A DNA stretch of 64,000 nucleotides from Competibacter_A sp037045685 (GTDB lineage Bacteria; Pseudomonadota; Gammaproteobacteria; Competibacterales; Competibacteraceae), in contig JBAOII010000023.1 in NCBI GenBank assembly GCA_037045685.1, forward strand, positions 496,001-560,000, written 5' to 3'. Below are positions 27,314 through 36,953 of this stretch, one piece after another (positions within the stretch are counted from its first letter, which is position 1; each line of letters starts with the position of its first letter). The notes beneath the pieces are model-generated. The model had not been told where the DNA came from, did no database searches, and saw only the letters and a list, made by a program, of their open reading frames with translations. The translations under genes and the position numbers were made by a program.

Positions 27314-28600
27314 ATGAACACCCTTCAAACGCGCGGTTTGTTGCAATCCATGTTTGACGCCGCCGTGGCGGCGGCGCAGCCGGCGCGGTGCGTGCCGCCC
27401 CATCTGCCGGAAGCGCCGAAAGGGCGGCTGGTGGTGATCGGGGCGGGCAAGGCCTCGGCGGCGATGGCCCAGGCGGTGGAGGCGCGCTGGTCGGGGGAGC
27501 TGTCGGGGCTGGTGGTGACCCGCTACGGCTACGCCGCGCCGTGCCAGCGGATCGAGATCGTCGAGGCCGCCCACCCGGTGCCGGACGCCGCCGGGGAAGC
27601 CGCCGCCCGGCGGATGCTGGAGCGGGTGCGCGGCTTGGGGCCGGAGGATGCGGTGCTGTGCCTGATCTCCGGCGGCGGCTCGGCCTTGCTGCCGCTGCCG
27701 GGGAAGGGGTTGACCTTGGCGGACAAACAGGCGGTGAACCGGGCGCTTCTCAACAGCGGCGCGACGATCTCGGAGATGAACTGCGTGCGCCGGCACCTCT
27801 CCGCGATCAAGGGCGGGCGGCTGGCGGCGGCCTGCCATCCGGCGCGGGTCATCAGCCTGCTGATCTCCGACGTGCCGGGCGACAATCCCGCCGACATCGC
27901 CTCCGGGCCGACCGTGGCCGACCCCACCACTTGTACCGACGCCTTGGCGATTGCCCAACGCTACGGTATTGAGCTGCCGGCGGCGGCGCGGCAATTGCTC
28001 GAAAGCGGCGCGGGCGAAACGGTCAAGCCGGGCGATCCCCGGCTGGCCCGGATCGAAACCCATCTGATCGCCACGCCGCAGATGGCGCTGGAAGCCGCTG
28101 CCGCCGTAGCCGAGCGCGCCGGCGTCGCCACCCATATTCTGGGCGACAGCCTGGAAGGCGAAGCCCGCGACGTGGGCACGGTGATGGCCGGCATCGCCAA
28201 GCAAGTCGCAACGCGCGGCCAGCCGTTTCGCCCGCCGTGCGTGCTGCTCTCCGGCGGCGAGACCACCGTCACCGTGCGCGGGAAGGGGCGTGGCGGGCGC
28301 AACGTCGAGTTTCTGCTGGCGCTCGGCGTCGCCCTGGACGGCCATCCCGGCGTCTACGCCATGGCCGGCGACACCGACGGGGTGGACGGCCAGGAGGACA
28401 TCGCCGGGGCCTACCTCGCCCCCGACACTCTGACCCGCGCTTGGGAACGCGGCATCCGGCCGCGCGACAGTCTGGCCGACAACGACGGTCACGGCTTCTT
28501 TCAAGCCTTGGGCGATTCGGTCGTCACCGGCCCCACTCTCACCAACGTCAACGACTTCAGGGCGATCTTGGTGGCCGGGTTGGACGGGGCGGTCCGATAA
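27314..28600 (+). CDS. ttuD: glycerate 2-kinase (MOFRL family, TtuD/GckA-like)
   Basis: A 428-residue member of the MOFRL family, long annotated as hydroxypyruvate reductase TtuD but shown in several organisms to be D-glycerate 2-kinase. Conserved pieces are VIGAGKASAAMAQA, CLISGGGSALLPLP, MNCVRRHLSAIKGGRLA, SDVPGDNPADIASGPT, SGGETTVTVRGKGRGGRNVE and AGDTDGVDGQED. The product would be 2-phosphoglycerate, entering lower glycolysis. It follows dctA by 14 bases with a GGAG site. Together with the dehydrogenase it completes tartrate to 2-phosphoglycerate. Confidence 0.9.
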   Translation: MNTLQTRGLLQSMFDAAVAAAQPARCVPPHLPEAPKGRLVVIGAGKASAAMAQAVEARWSGELSGLVVTRYGYAAPCQRIEIVEAAHPVPDAAGEAAARRMLERVRGLGPEDAVLCLISGGGSALLPLPGKGLTLADKQAVNRALLNSGATISEMNCVRRHLSAIKGGRLAAACHPARVISLLISDVPGDNPADIASGPTVADPTTCTDALAIAQRYGIELPAAARQLLESGAGETVKPGDPRLARIETHLIATPQMALEAAAAVAERAGVATHILGDSLEGEARDVGTVMAGIAKQVATRGQPFRPPCVLLSGGETTVTVRGKGRGGRNVEFLLALGVALDGHPGVYAMAGDTDGVDGQEDIAGAYLAPDTLTRAWERGIRPRDSLADNDGHGFFQALGDSVVTGPTLTNVNDFRAILVAGLDGAVR

Positions 28601-28700
28601 CGACCTGTCGCTTCTCGCCGGTTGCGGCGAGGGGCTTCAGCGGGTATCGGGCGGTTGGGGGCGGGGGTGAGGTGATGCAGGTGCGCGAACGAGCGGGGAC

Positions 28701-28843
28701 TCAGGTCGATTTTCCTTCATCCAGCAGTTCGCGGATGATCATGCGAGCGCCGCACTTGGGGCAGCGCGGCATCTCTTCGATAGGGAATATAAATGATCGA
28801 GGTGTAGCGGCATCTCGGGCACTCGATCTGCACCGGTTCCGCT

Positions 28844-28857
<14 letters not shown>
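28701..28857 (-). CDS. small zinc-ribbon protein, one frameshift (51 aa after correction)
   Basis: This gene is hidden by one frame break. From ATG 28857 it reads MQRDKAEPVQIECPRCRYTS; after removal of one T from the ATTTATA run (about 28791-28793 on the plus strand) it continues IIIFPIEEMPRCPKCGARMI and ends RELLDEGKST with TGA at 28701-28703. The corrected length is 51 residues; the 157-base span is 52 codons plus one base. Two CPxC pairs (CPRC and CPKC) about 18 residues apart form a zinc ribbon. Its start overlaps the end of argD by 14 bases, so it is translationally coupled to it. Function is unknown. Confidence 0.7.
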
Positions 28858-30098
<1,241 letters not shown>

Positions 30099-30230
30099 GA
30101 GGGCTATCCTCGGCGGTGACTAAATTTTGAAATCATAGCATCCTTGCTAAAGGTATCAATTAAAATTTGTGGAGAGGGGAATCACTCTGAATGGCCAAAA
30201 ATTAGAGAATAACCCGGGAACCGCTATAAT

Positions 30231-30238
30231 TTTATATT
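30231..30238. repeat. Left target duplication of the ISL3 element
   Basis: TTTATATT (30231-30238) is repeated exactly at 31567-31574 on the other side of the element. Eight bases is the usual target duplication of ISL3-family elements. Confidence 0.92.
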
Positions 30239-31566
30239 GGCTCTTCGAGGATTCATGTGGAGTCGAACGCGGAAGTGCATCATTTTAGGACGCATAGTTT
30301 TTTGACCGGTTATCAAGTTCAGGATACCGCACGATGGGAGAGTAAAATCCAATGACGGAAGCTGAATTGTTTGAGCAGATTTTAGGGATTAAAGAAATTC
30401 GAGTTGATCGAGTTGATTGGCAAGAACAAGCGCTCCATATTTATTGCAGTTCTATTTTTGAAGAAACGCTCTGTCCGCACTGTTTGAAGAAGAGACAGGT
30501 TGTGCATCAGACCTACGAGCGACAAATTCGCGATTTGCCGATCACCGGAAAAGAAGTATATTTGCATTTAAGTCAGCGGCAGTTTTATTGTCCGGACTGT
30601 GATCGTCGTTTCAATGAGCGTTTCAATTTTGTTGCGCCCCAGCGCGCGATGACTTGTCGTTACGAGCGCTACGTGTACGAATGCTGCAAAGCCAGCACGA
30701 TCCAAAAGGTCAGCGCTCAAGAAAATTTGGTTTGGTCAACCGTTAACGATATTTGCCAACGGGGTGCGCGGCAAGAACTGCAAGAGCGCCCGCTTTCGAA
30801 AGTGAAAGCCGTGGGCATGGACGAGCTTGCGATCAAAAAAGGACATCGCGACTATGTCACGGTGATCGTCGATTTAGAACGTATTGAAATCGTTGATATT
30901 TTAGAATATCGCGAGCAAGCGAAATTGATTGGGTATTTCAAAAACAAGGGGACGGAGTGGTGCGAAGGGATCGACGTGTTCTGCTCGGACATGTGGCCGG
31001 GTTTTATCAATACCGCCCGGGCGGTATTTCCTCGTGCAACCGTGGTCGTTGATCGGTTTCATTTTTTTGGATACCTCAACAAAGCGGTGGACGGTCAACG
31101 GAAAAGTTTGCGCCGCCAATTTAAAGACCGCGAAGAACTCAAGCGCCTCAAGTGGGCCTTGCTGAAGAATGCCGAAAACTTGACCCCCGATCAGACAACG
31201 AAACGCGACCGGGCCTTTCTACTGTTTCCAGAATTGAAGTTGATTTACGATCACAAGGAGATGTTTCGTGCGATTTTCAATCGGAATCTGACGCGAAAGC
31301 AAGGCGAAATCGAGTTAAAAAAATGGATGGAAGCGGCCAGAGAAATGAATAACAAATATCTGAATACCTTTTTATACATGCTGAATGATTGGAAAGAATA
31401 CGTCTTAAACTACTTCGCGCATCGGGTGACCACGAGCGTCATTGAAGGTATTAACAATTCGATCAAGACAGTGAAACGCATGGGTTACGGATTTCGGAAT
31501 TTTGTCAATTTTAAGCAACGGGTCCTGATCAGCTTCGCTTAACTCCACAACAATCCTCGAAGAACC
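30239..31566 (+). mobile_element. Complete ISL3-family insertion sequence (1328 bp)
   Basis: The element is bounded by imperfect 25-bp inverted repeats at 30239-30263 and 31542-31566 (22 of 25 match; both contain CTTCGAGGATT and GTGGAGT). TTTATATT flanks it on both sides. It holds one transposase gene. The right repeat begins at the last base of the transposase stop codon. Both ends and the gene are intact, so the element is probably recent. It landed at the 3' end of the sulfotransferase gene. Confidence 0.95.
30352..31542 (+). CDS. ISL3-family transposase
   Basis: A 396-residue transposase. An N-terminal zinc finger (CPHCLKKRQ and CPDCDRRF) and a helix-turn-helix region precede the DDE core: first Asp in VGMDELAIKKGH, second in CSDMWPGF, and the Glu in SVIEGINNSIKTVKRMGYG. 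It is intact and has much lower GC content than the host genes. It cuts and joins the ends of its own element. Confidence 0.94.
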   Translation: MTEAELFEQILGIKEIRVDRVDWQEQALHIYCSSIFEETLCPHCLKKRQVVHQTYERQIRDLPITGKEVYLHLSQRQFYCPDCDRRFNERFNFVAPQRAMTCRYERYVYECCKASTIQKVSAQENLVWSTVNDICQRGARQELQERPLSKVKAVGMDELAIKKGHRDYVTVIVDLERIEIVDILEYREQAKLIGYFKNKGTEWCEGIDVFCSDMWPGFINTARAVFPRATVVVDRFHFFGYLNKAVDGQRKSLRRQFKDREELKRLKWALLKNAENLTPDQTTKRDRAFLLFPELKLIYDHKEMFRAIFNRNLTRKQGEIELKKWMEAAREMNNKYLNTFLYMLNDWKEYVLNYFAHRVTTSVIEGINNSIKTVKRMGYGFRNFVNFKQRVLISFA

Positions 31567-31574
31567 TTTATATT
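31567..31574. repeat. Right target duplication of the ISL3 element
   Basis: TTTATATT, an exact copy of 30231-30238. It overlaps the stop codon (31573-31575, minus strand) of the interrupted sulfotransferase gene. Confidence 0.92.
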
Positions 31575-31871
31575 AAATATAAGAGAATTTTTTTAATCCG
31601 TTATTTTGTAATGTGTTGCACAAAGCTATTTCGCTTTCAGTCAATTCATATTGCCAAGCAGTGTTGGTATTTTTTTTGAGAGACTAATCGAAGCCGAACC
31701 GCATTTTATTGCCCAATATATGATGCTCATATTGTTGTACTTTAAAAATATTTTCATCGTATTTGATCGATAGAAAATCGCATATTCCGTATATGGTTGC
31801 CGCTGGATTTTCACATAAATCTTCATAGCGAACATTCAATACCTGAATGGCAGGGTTATGCAACTGAAGTC

Positions 31872-31879
31872 TTGAAATC
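31872..31879. repeat. Left target duplication of the IS1-like element
   Basis: TTGAAATC (31872-31879) is repeated at 33182-33189. With one more base on the left side (C) the shared string is 9 bases. Confidence 0.9.
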
Positions 31880-33181
31880 GGTAGTGTCCCTTAACTTCCG
31901 TGATGAGCTTCAGGCCAACTGGGGAACAGCTTTTCCGGAATGGGTCGCTTCTGCCATTCAAGAGGCGATACCCGGTACGACAAGAGTTCACGGGTTGTCC
32001 AAACATGATCAGTGATCCCCGCCGCCATGGCTGGCGTCACGGGACGCCAGCGCCGGGGCGAACCGGTGCCGAGCGTGGGTTCGGGAACCGGCAATGGAGT
32101 TCGCAAGCTGGCATGGGGCAACAGCAAATGGTAGTAAGCCAACGACAACCACATCTGTTTTTCAAACCAAGTCAAATCCTTGGAGAAGCCGTTGGTGCGG
32201 CGGGTCAGACGACGATTCTGTTGTCGCTGGGTCAAGTTATCCCGTTCCACAAAACTGGTGTTGATCCGCTGACTCACCGGCGATTGGGCCAGTCGGGTCG
32301 CCACCGCCGCCTGCTCGCCAAACACGACGGTGGTGTACACGGCGGTAACGCGCCCGCCGGCCCGCTGTTTGACGACTTGGGCGTACAACAGGTCGGCGCG
32401 CGGTCGCCGACGAGGCTTGGGATGAGCGCCTCGTGTCCCGCGTCGCGCCGGTTGATACCATTCCCCATAGGTAGCCAACAACGCTTGAGTATAGGCAGGC
32501 CATTGATCGCTGGTAAAAAAAGGTACGGTTTCACCGGTCACCCACGCGACCTGCTCCAGCAATCGATCCGCGCTGGCCTGATCGTGGTTGCCGATGACGA
32601 AACCCAAGACCAACCGCCAGACCGGCGCGAAGGCCAACCAGACCCAGGCATCGCCATAGGTGTCGGCGTACTGCTTTGCCCCCGGCAAATTTTCCTGCTT
32701 GGTATGGATAAAGCTCCACAACTCATCCAGTTGGCATTCCATCACGGGCAGATCCCGCCACAGAGACAGCATCACCGCGCGGCATTGGCGCGCCGCCCGA
32801 TCCAGCCAGGCACCCACTTGGTCTTTGTCCACCTCGACGATCCGCGCCGTCGCCCGCAGCGAATTCCCCTCCGCCAACGCGCGCAGCACGGTCTCAAATT
32901 TCACCGGGTCGGTTCCCAGGCCGTGGTAGGCCGTACCGTAGCTCAAGGTCACGCTACTTCCACAGGCCTGACAGCGGGCTTGCGGTTCGCCTCGACTACT
33001 GCCGTTGCGAACCAACCGCCCGATTTTGAAAGATTTTCCATAATACCAACAGCGAGGGTTAGGACAATACAGGGTCTCCCAGTCCATGCCAGCCTCCTCG
33101 ATAGGAACATGACCTTCATCGAGGATGCCAAGCCGCCCTCAAACATCGGTAAGCTCATCACGGAAGTTAAGGGACACTACC
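31880..33181 (-). mobile_element. Complete IS1-like insertion sequence (1302 bp)
   Basis: The ends are perfect inverted repeats of about 31 bp (31880-31910 and 33151-33181), beginning GGTAGTGTCCCTTAACTTCC. TTGAAATC is duplicated on both sides. One long transposase gene occupies almost the whole element. The end sequence GGT-x-x-TG and the 8-base duplication fit the IS1 family, in a one-ORF version. Confidence 0.93.
31891..33087 (-). CDS. IS1-like transposase (single-ORF)
   Basis: A 398-residue transposase that joins an InsA-like N-terminus (zinc finger CPNPRCWYYGKSF with CQACG, then a helix-turn-helix GNSLRATARIVEVDKDQVGA) and an InsB-like DDE core. The acidic residues are in MECQLDELWSF, FTSDQWPAY and FVERDNLTQRQQNRRLTRR. 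The stop codon TAA lies inside the terminal inverted repeat (HHGS then stop). The frame is open, with no frameshift needed, unlike IS1 itself. Confidence 0.92.
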   Translation of the reverse strand: MDWETLYCPNPRCWYYGKSFKIGRLVRNGSSRGEPQARCQACGSSVTLSYGTAYHGLGTDPVKFETVLRALAEGNSLRATARIVEVDKDQVGAWLDRAARQCRAVMLSLWRDLPVMECQLDELWSFIHTKQENLPGAKQYADTYGDAWVWLAFAPVWRLVLGFVIGNHDQASADRLLEQVAWVTGETVPFFTSDQWPAYTQALLATYGEWYQPARRGTRGAHPKPRRRPRADLLYAQVVKQRAGGRVTAVYTTVVFGEQAAVATRLAQSPVSQRINTSFVERDNLTQRQQNRRLTRRTNGFSKDLTWFEKQMWLSLAYYHLLLPHASLRTPLPVPEPTLGTGSPRRWRPVTPAMAAGITDHVWTTRELLSYRVSPLEWQKRPIPEKLFPSWPEAHHGS

Positions 33182-33189
33182 TTGAAATC
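33182..33189. repeat. Right target duplication of the IS1-like element
   Basis: TTGAAATC, an exact copy of 31872-31879, within the sulfotransferase coding sequence. Confidence 0.9.
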
Positions 33190-33857
33190 TTATTAAGATA
33201 GTTTTGCCATTTCTTCGCTATAAATTTAGATGTTTGCAGTGTATTAGGATTATTTTTCTTGTAAGAGTGGAAAAATGCTCTCCCGTCACGCACCAAGTTA
33301 ATAACTTTGATATTCTTATCAAAATTATTAACGAATAGTTCATAGCGCTGAATGGATTTAGTATTATCAATGTATATTTCAGCATTATTGTATTGACAAG
33401 CTTTTTTAATAAAATCCCGGTGTAGATTCAAAAATAATTGTATTTCTTTATTTAGAGAGGGGACTCTTTCTAGCAAGGTTTTTCTTAGGAAATAGGGTAG
33501 ACGTAAGGTCCAAATAAACTTGTTAAAAAATATATTGGATTTGAAGTTTGGTAAAATTGAAAAGTATTGCTGTTCTATTCTGTAGGGATCACTCAAGTGA
33601 AATTGATCTGCTGCATAGTTGTAAAAACTACAATTTTTTATTTTCTTATCACACGAGCATTTATATAAATCAGTTTCGCTATAATGGTAAGGAAATGTTT
33701 CACCGTTGCATACTAGCTTATTATGATTATTAAGGAAAAATGCTAATAATGTCGCGCCAGAATAATAGTTTGCAAATAAAAAAACCACTTCTATTTTATC
33801 GAGATTTTTTGAAGTTTGCACGGCAAATCCCAATTAACTTAAAGGCTAAAAATCATC

Positions 33858-33863
33858 GTTATT
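33858..33863. repeat. Left target duplication of the IS481 element
   Basis: GTTATT (33858-33863) is repeated at 34935-34940, directly outside the other end. Confidence 0.8.
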
Positions 33864-34934
33864 TGTCGGGTCCCGCGAGATTATGTTGACACTCGAAGCC
33901 GCCGTCTGCTGGAATCGCGACGGTTCTTGCACGATCTGACCCTCGCGCTACGGAGGCCCTGATGGAGATTCGCCTGCACGCCAACGCCACCACCACGCCC
34001 AAGCAGCGGGCGTACCTCCAAGCCTCGACCCGGCCGACGGCCGAACTGGCCGCAGAAATCGGGGTGAGCGAGACCACCGTCCGGCGCTGGCGGGGACGGG
34101 ACGCGGTGCAGGACCGCCCGCACACCCCGCACCGGCTGGCCACGACGCTGACGCCGATGCAAGAGTTCGTGGTGGTGGAGTTGCGCAAGCTGCTGCTGTT
34201 GCCGCTGGACGACCTGCTGGTGGTGGCCCGCGAGTTCGTCTGTCCGGACCTGTCGCGCTCGGCGTTGGATCGCTGTTTGCGCCGCCACGGCGTGGCCCGG
34301 CTGGCCGACCTGCTGCCGGAGGCAGAAGGCAACCCCCCGCTGCCCAAGACCTTCAAGGATTACGAGCCGGGCTTCGTGCACGTCGATGTGAAATACCTGC
34401 CCCGGATGCCGGACGAGGCCGAACACCGCTATCTGATCGCCGCCATCGACCGGGCCAGCCGCTGGGTTTACTTCGAGATCCGACCCGACAAAACGGCCGC
34501 CACCGCCGCCGGCTTCCTGGAACGCTTGCACGCCAAAGCGCCGTTCCTCGTGCGGACCGTCCTCACCGACAACGGCAAGGAGTTCACCGACCGCTTCTGC
34601 GCCACCGGCGAGCGCGAGCCGACCGGCCGGCACGCCTTCGATCAAACCTGCGCCGCGCACGGCATCCGGCACCGGCTGATCAAGCCCCGGCACCCGCAGA
34701 CCAACGGCATGATCGAGCGCTTCAACGGCCGCGTCGCCGAGGTGTTGAAAACCACGACCTTCGCCTCCGCCCGTCACCTGGAAACCACCTTGCAACGCTA
34801 TCTCCACCTCTATAATCAACACATCCCCCAGAAGAACCTCGGCCATGTCACCCCGCTCGCCAAACTGAAGGAGCACTACCGGACCAAACCCGCTCTCTTT
34901 CAAAAAAGACCTATCAATCATCCGGGACCCGACA
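33864..34934 (+). mobile_element. IS481-family insertion sequence (1071 bp)
   Basis: The ends are TGTCGGGTCCCG (33864-33875) and CGGGACCCGACA (34923-34934), a perfect 12-bp inverted repeat with the TGT...ACA termini typical of IS481. The 6-base duplication GTTATT flanks it. It is GC-rich, unlike the AT-rich island it borders. It lies 15 bases (after the duplication) past the stop of cobI and marks the join between the island and the cob operon. Confidence 0.9.
33962..34934 (+). CDS. IS481-family transposase, without its own stop codon
   Basis: The transposase occupies about 324 codons of the element. It has an N-terminal helix-turn-helix (TAELAAEIGVSETTVRRWRG) and an rve DDE core: Asp in FVHVDVKYLPRM, Asp in VLTDNGKEF, Glu in PQTNGMIERFNGRV. 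No stop codon occurs before the right end of the element: the frame reads through HPGPDS and continues antisense to cobI up to 35743 (593 codons in all). The stop must normally come from target DNA. Here the read-through adds about 270 unrelated residues, which may harm the protein. I give the end at the element border. Confidence 0.87.
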
Positions 34935-34940
34935 GTTATT
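34935..34940. repeat. Right target duplication of the IS481 element
   Basis: GTTATT, an exact copy of 33858-33863. Confidence 0.8.
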
Positions 34941-34954
34941 TGGTATCGAGCGCA

Positions 34955-35704
34955 TCAAGTCCGAACCACCAAAAACAACGCAAAATACGGTCCCGGCGTG
35001 GCGGGAATGTCCTCGAAGCGTTTGACGACCCGCTCCGCCGGTCGGCTGGCCTGTTCGATATACAGAGTATCCTCGGCTCGGCCGGTTTCCCGCAACAGTT
35101 CCAGCAAGCGCGGCCGATGCCGACCCGGCTTGAGAATCGCGACGCTGTCGCTGCCGAGCAACGCCTGCCGCAATGCCTCGTCGCCGGCGGTGGCGGGAAT
35201 CACGGTCAGCCGCTGTTCGCCGGTGATGAGCGGCGTCGCGGCGGCGGCCCCGGCGGCGCTGACCGAGTTGATGCCGGGAATCACCACGCAAGGAAAACGG
35301 TCGCCCAGCCGTTGCAGCAGATAGCTGAAGCTGCCGTAAAACAGCGGATCGCCCTCGCACAAAATCGCCACGTCACGCCCGGCGCTCAGCTCCTGGGCGA
35401 TGACGACCGCAGCTTCGTCATAACCCTGGTTGACGGGACCGCGATCCAACATGCAGGGCATGGCGATGGGAATTTCCCGCTTGCCGATCAACCATTCCGC
35501 CGCGATGTCGCGGGCTTGGGCGCTGCCCTGCGGCGTGGCCGGATAAGCGACCACCGGCACGCTTTGCAGGATGCGCACAGCCTTCAGGGTCAGCAATTCC
35601 GGGTCGCCGGGACCGACCCCGACGCCGTACAGAGTGCCCGTCAATCTGCCCCCCTCGCCCTGCGGGAGAGGGGTAGGAGGTGTGGGTTGAATCGTGGAGT
35701 TCAC
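34955..35704 (-). CDS. cobI: precorrin-2 C20-methyltransferase
   Basis: A tetrapyrrole methylase that adds a methyl group from S-adenosylmethionine to C20 of precorrin-2 (or cobalt-factor II). The start of the fold is GTLYGVGVGPGDPELLTLKA; AILCEGDPLFYGSFSYLL and VIPGINSVSAAGAAAATPL are the SAM-pocket loops. I used GTG 35704, which overlaps the cobL stop (GTGA); it gives a leader with PTPPTPLPQGEGG, which is the translation of a short intergenic repeat. A TTG at 35644 would start just before the conserved fold and is also likely. It is the last gene of cbiX-cobH-cobL-cobI on this strand. Confidence 0.88.
   Translation of the reverse strand: MNSTIQPTPPTPLPQGEGGRLTGTLYGVGVGPGDPELLTLKAVRILQSVPVVAYPATPQGSAQARDIAAEWLIGKREIPIAMPCMLDRGPVNQGYDEAAVVIAQELSAGRDVAILCEGDPLFYGSFSYLLQRLGDRFPCVVIPGINSVSAAGAAAATPLITGEQRLTVIPATAGDEALRQALLGSDSVAILKPGRHRPRLLELLRETGRAEDTLYIEQASRPAERVVKRFEDIPATPGPYFALFLVVRT
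35650..35690. repeat. CTCTCCC-type short repeat at the cobL-cobI junction
   Basis: CCCCTCGCCCTGCGGGAGAG and the following GGGGTAGG form an imperfect hairpin of the common CCCTCTCCC/GGGAGAGGG type. Similar copies lie at about 37620-37690, 62981-63115 and, weaker, 8343-8371. Here the repeat is inside the 5' part of cobI. Confidence 0.6.
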
Positions 35705-36953
35705 GCGGATTTCTCCAATTTCATCAGCAATACCGGCAGATAGGGGCGCATGACCCGCTGCCCGGCCAAGCGTTCGGCGCGGGCGATGCTCAACTCCGTC
35801 CATTCGGCCGGCCGGTCGCCGACGAAGGCGTGCAACTCCACCCGGCTATCCTCGGTCACGGCGCTCGCGACCAAGCGACCGCCGGGTCGCAATCGCGCCC
35901 AAACCGCATCCAGCATTTCGCGCAAGCTGCCGCTGCTGCCGCCGATGAACACCGCGTGCGGGTCGGGCAACGCCGCCAGCGCCTCCGGGGCGCGGCCGGG
36001 GACGATATGCAGGTTGACGACGACCCCGAACCGCTCCCGGTTGATCCCTAAATTCTCCAGCCGTTCCGGGTGAACCTCGACCGCATGAACCTCGCCGTGG
36101 GGATTCCAGCGCGCCCACTCCACCGACACGCCGCCGCAGCCGGCGCCCACATCCCAGCCGATCTCGCCCGCGCGGGGGGCGAGCAGCGAGAGGATGGTCA
36201 ACCGCACCTCGCGCTTGCTCAACAGTCCCTTGCCCGGTTCCGCGCCGGTGCTAAACCGCTCGTCGGGAATGCCGGGAAATTCGGGCAGCACACCGCCCGG
36301 CCCGCGCGTTTCCACGATGACGACATTCAGCGGGGAAAATTCGGTAGCGGCGTCCGCCAACTCGACCGCTCGAAACGAGCGGAAGCGCTCCCGATCCGCG
36401 CCCAAGTCCTCCGCGATCCAAAGCCTGGATTCGTCGAATCCGGTTTCCACCAGCACCCGCGCGATGGCGGGCGGCGAGCTGTCGCGGTCGGTGAGCAGGG
36501 CGTACAGCCGGTCGCCTTGCAAAGACCGCCCGCAGGCTGGCCAGCGGCCGACCGTGCAAGCTGACCCATTGCGCCTGCTGCCACGGTCGGCCCAACCGGG
36601 CGAAGGCCGCCTGGATGCTGGACACGTTAGGATGAAACGCCAGATGCTCCGGCGGCAAATGGCGGAGCAGGGTGGTGCCGATACCGAAAAACAGCGGGTC
36701 GCCGGAAGCGAGCAGCGCGATTCGCCGGCCGGCATTGGCGCGCAACAAATCCCACAAGCCGCTCATCGGGCTCGGATAGGGGTGCTTTTCCGCCGCCAAT
36801 TCGGGGAAAGCGGCCAGGTGCGCCGTCGCGCCGATGATCGAGTTCCGCTCGCTCCAGTGCCGCCCGCGCGGCTTGACCCAGCGCGCCGGCATCCATCCCC
36901 ATGCCGATGACGTGCACCGGCGGGCCGGGCCAATCGGATGCTTGCACGGCCAT
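35701..36953 (-). CDS. cobL: precorrin-6Y C5,15-methyltransferase (decarboxylating), two frameshifts
   Basis: After correction a 416-residue two-domain enzyme. The N-terminal CbiE part (VHVIGMGMDAGALGQAARAA, then IIGATAHLAAFPELAAEKHP, LLASGDPLFFGIGTTLLRHL) methylates C5; the C-terminal CbiT part (REVRLTILSLLAPRAGEIGW, DVGAGCGGVSVEWARW, AVFIGGSSGSLREMLDAVW) methylates C15 and removes the acetate carboxyl. The frame breaks at about 36838-36842 (corrected AELIIGATAH) and 36521-36523 (corrected LRAVLQGDRLYALL); each is one extra base, the second in a T-run. The ATG at 36953 shares its A with the TGA of cobH. The 1253-base span is 417 codons plus two bases. Confidence 0.87.

Larger units (their letters stand above)
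31573..33833 (-). pseudogene. sulfotransferase-family gene split by an IS1-like element and with an in-frame stop
   Basis: The 5' part (33833 to 33182) encodes a sulfotransferase N-terminus: P-loop-like 5'-PSB segment VVFLFANYYSGATLLAFFLN and 3'-PB segment IKVINLVRDGRAFFHSY. The IS1-like element interrupts it after NYLNKIS. If the element and one 8-base duplication are removed, the frame continues without shift into VLNVRYEDLCENPAATIYGI, CDFLSIKYDENIF and YEHHILGNKMRFGFD, the family C-terminus. A TAG then stands in frame at about 31686-31688, and the same frame goes on (SLKKNTNTAWQYELTESEIA, LCNTLQNNGLKKFSYI) to a TAA at 31573-31575. Intact length would be 317 codons. The start is a TTG at 33833 or GTG at 33821. 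The gene is very AT-rich, so it is foreign. Confidence 0.85.

Noticed and set aside
31641..31835. 64-codon minus-strand open frame as a separate gene
   Set aside because: It is an alternative frame of the sulfotransferase 3' part, which reads better in the other frame (VRYEDL, HHILGNKMR).
33962..35743. A 593-residue protein as a genuine fusion gene
   Set aside because: Only the first about 324 codons are transposase; the rest is antisense to cobI and cobL and begins exactly at the IS end.
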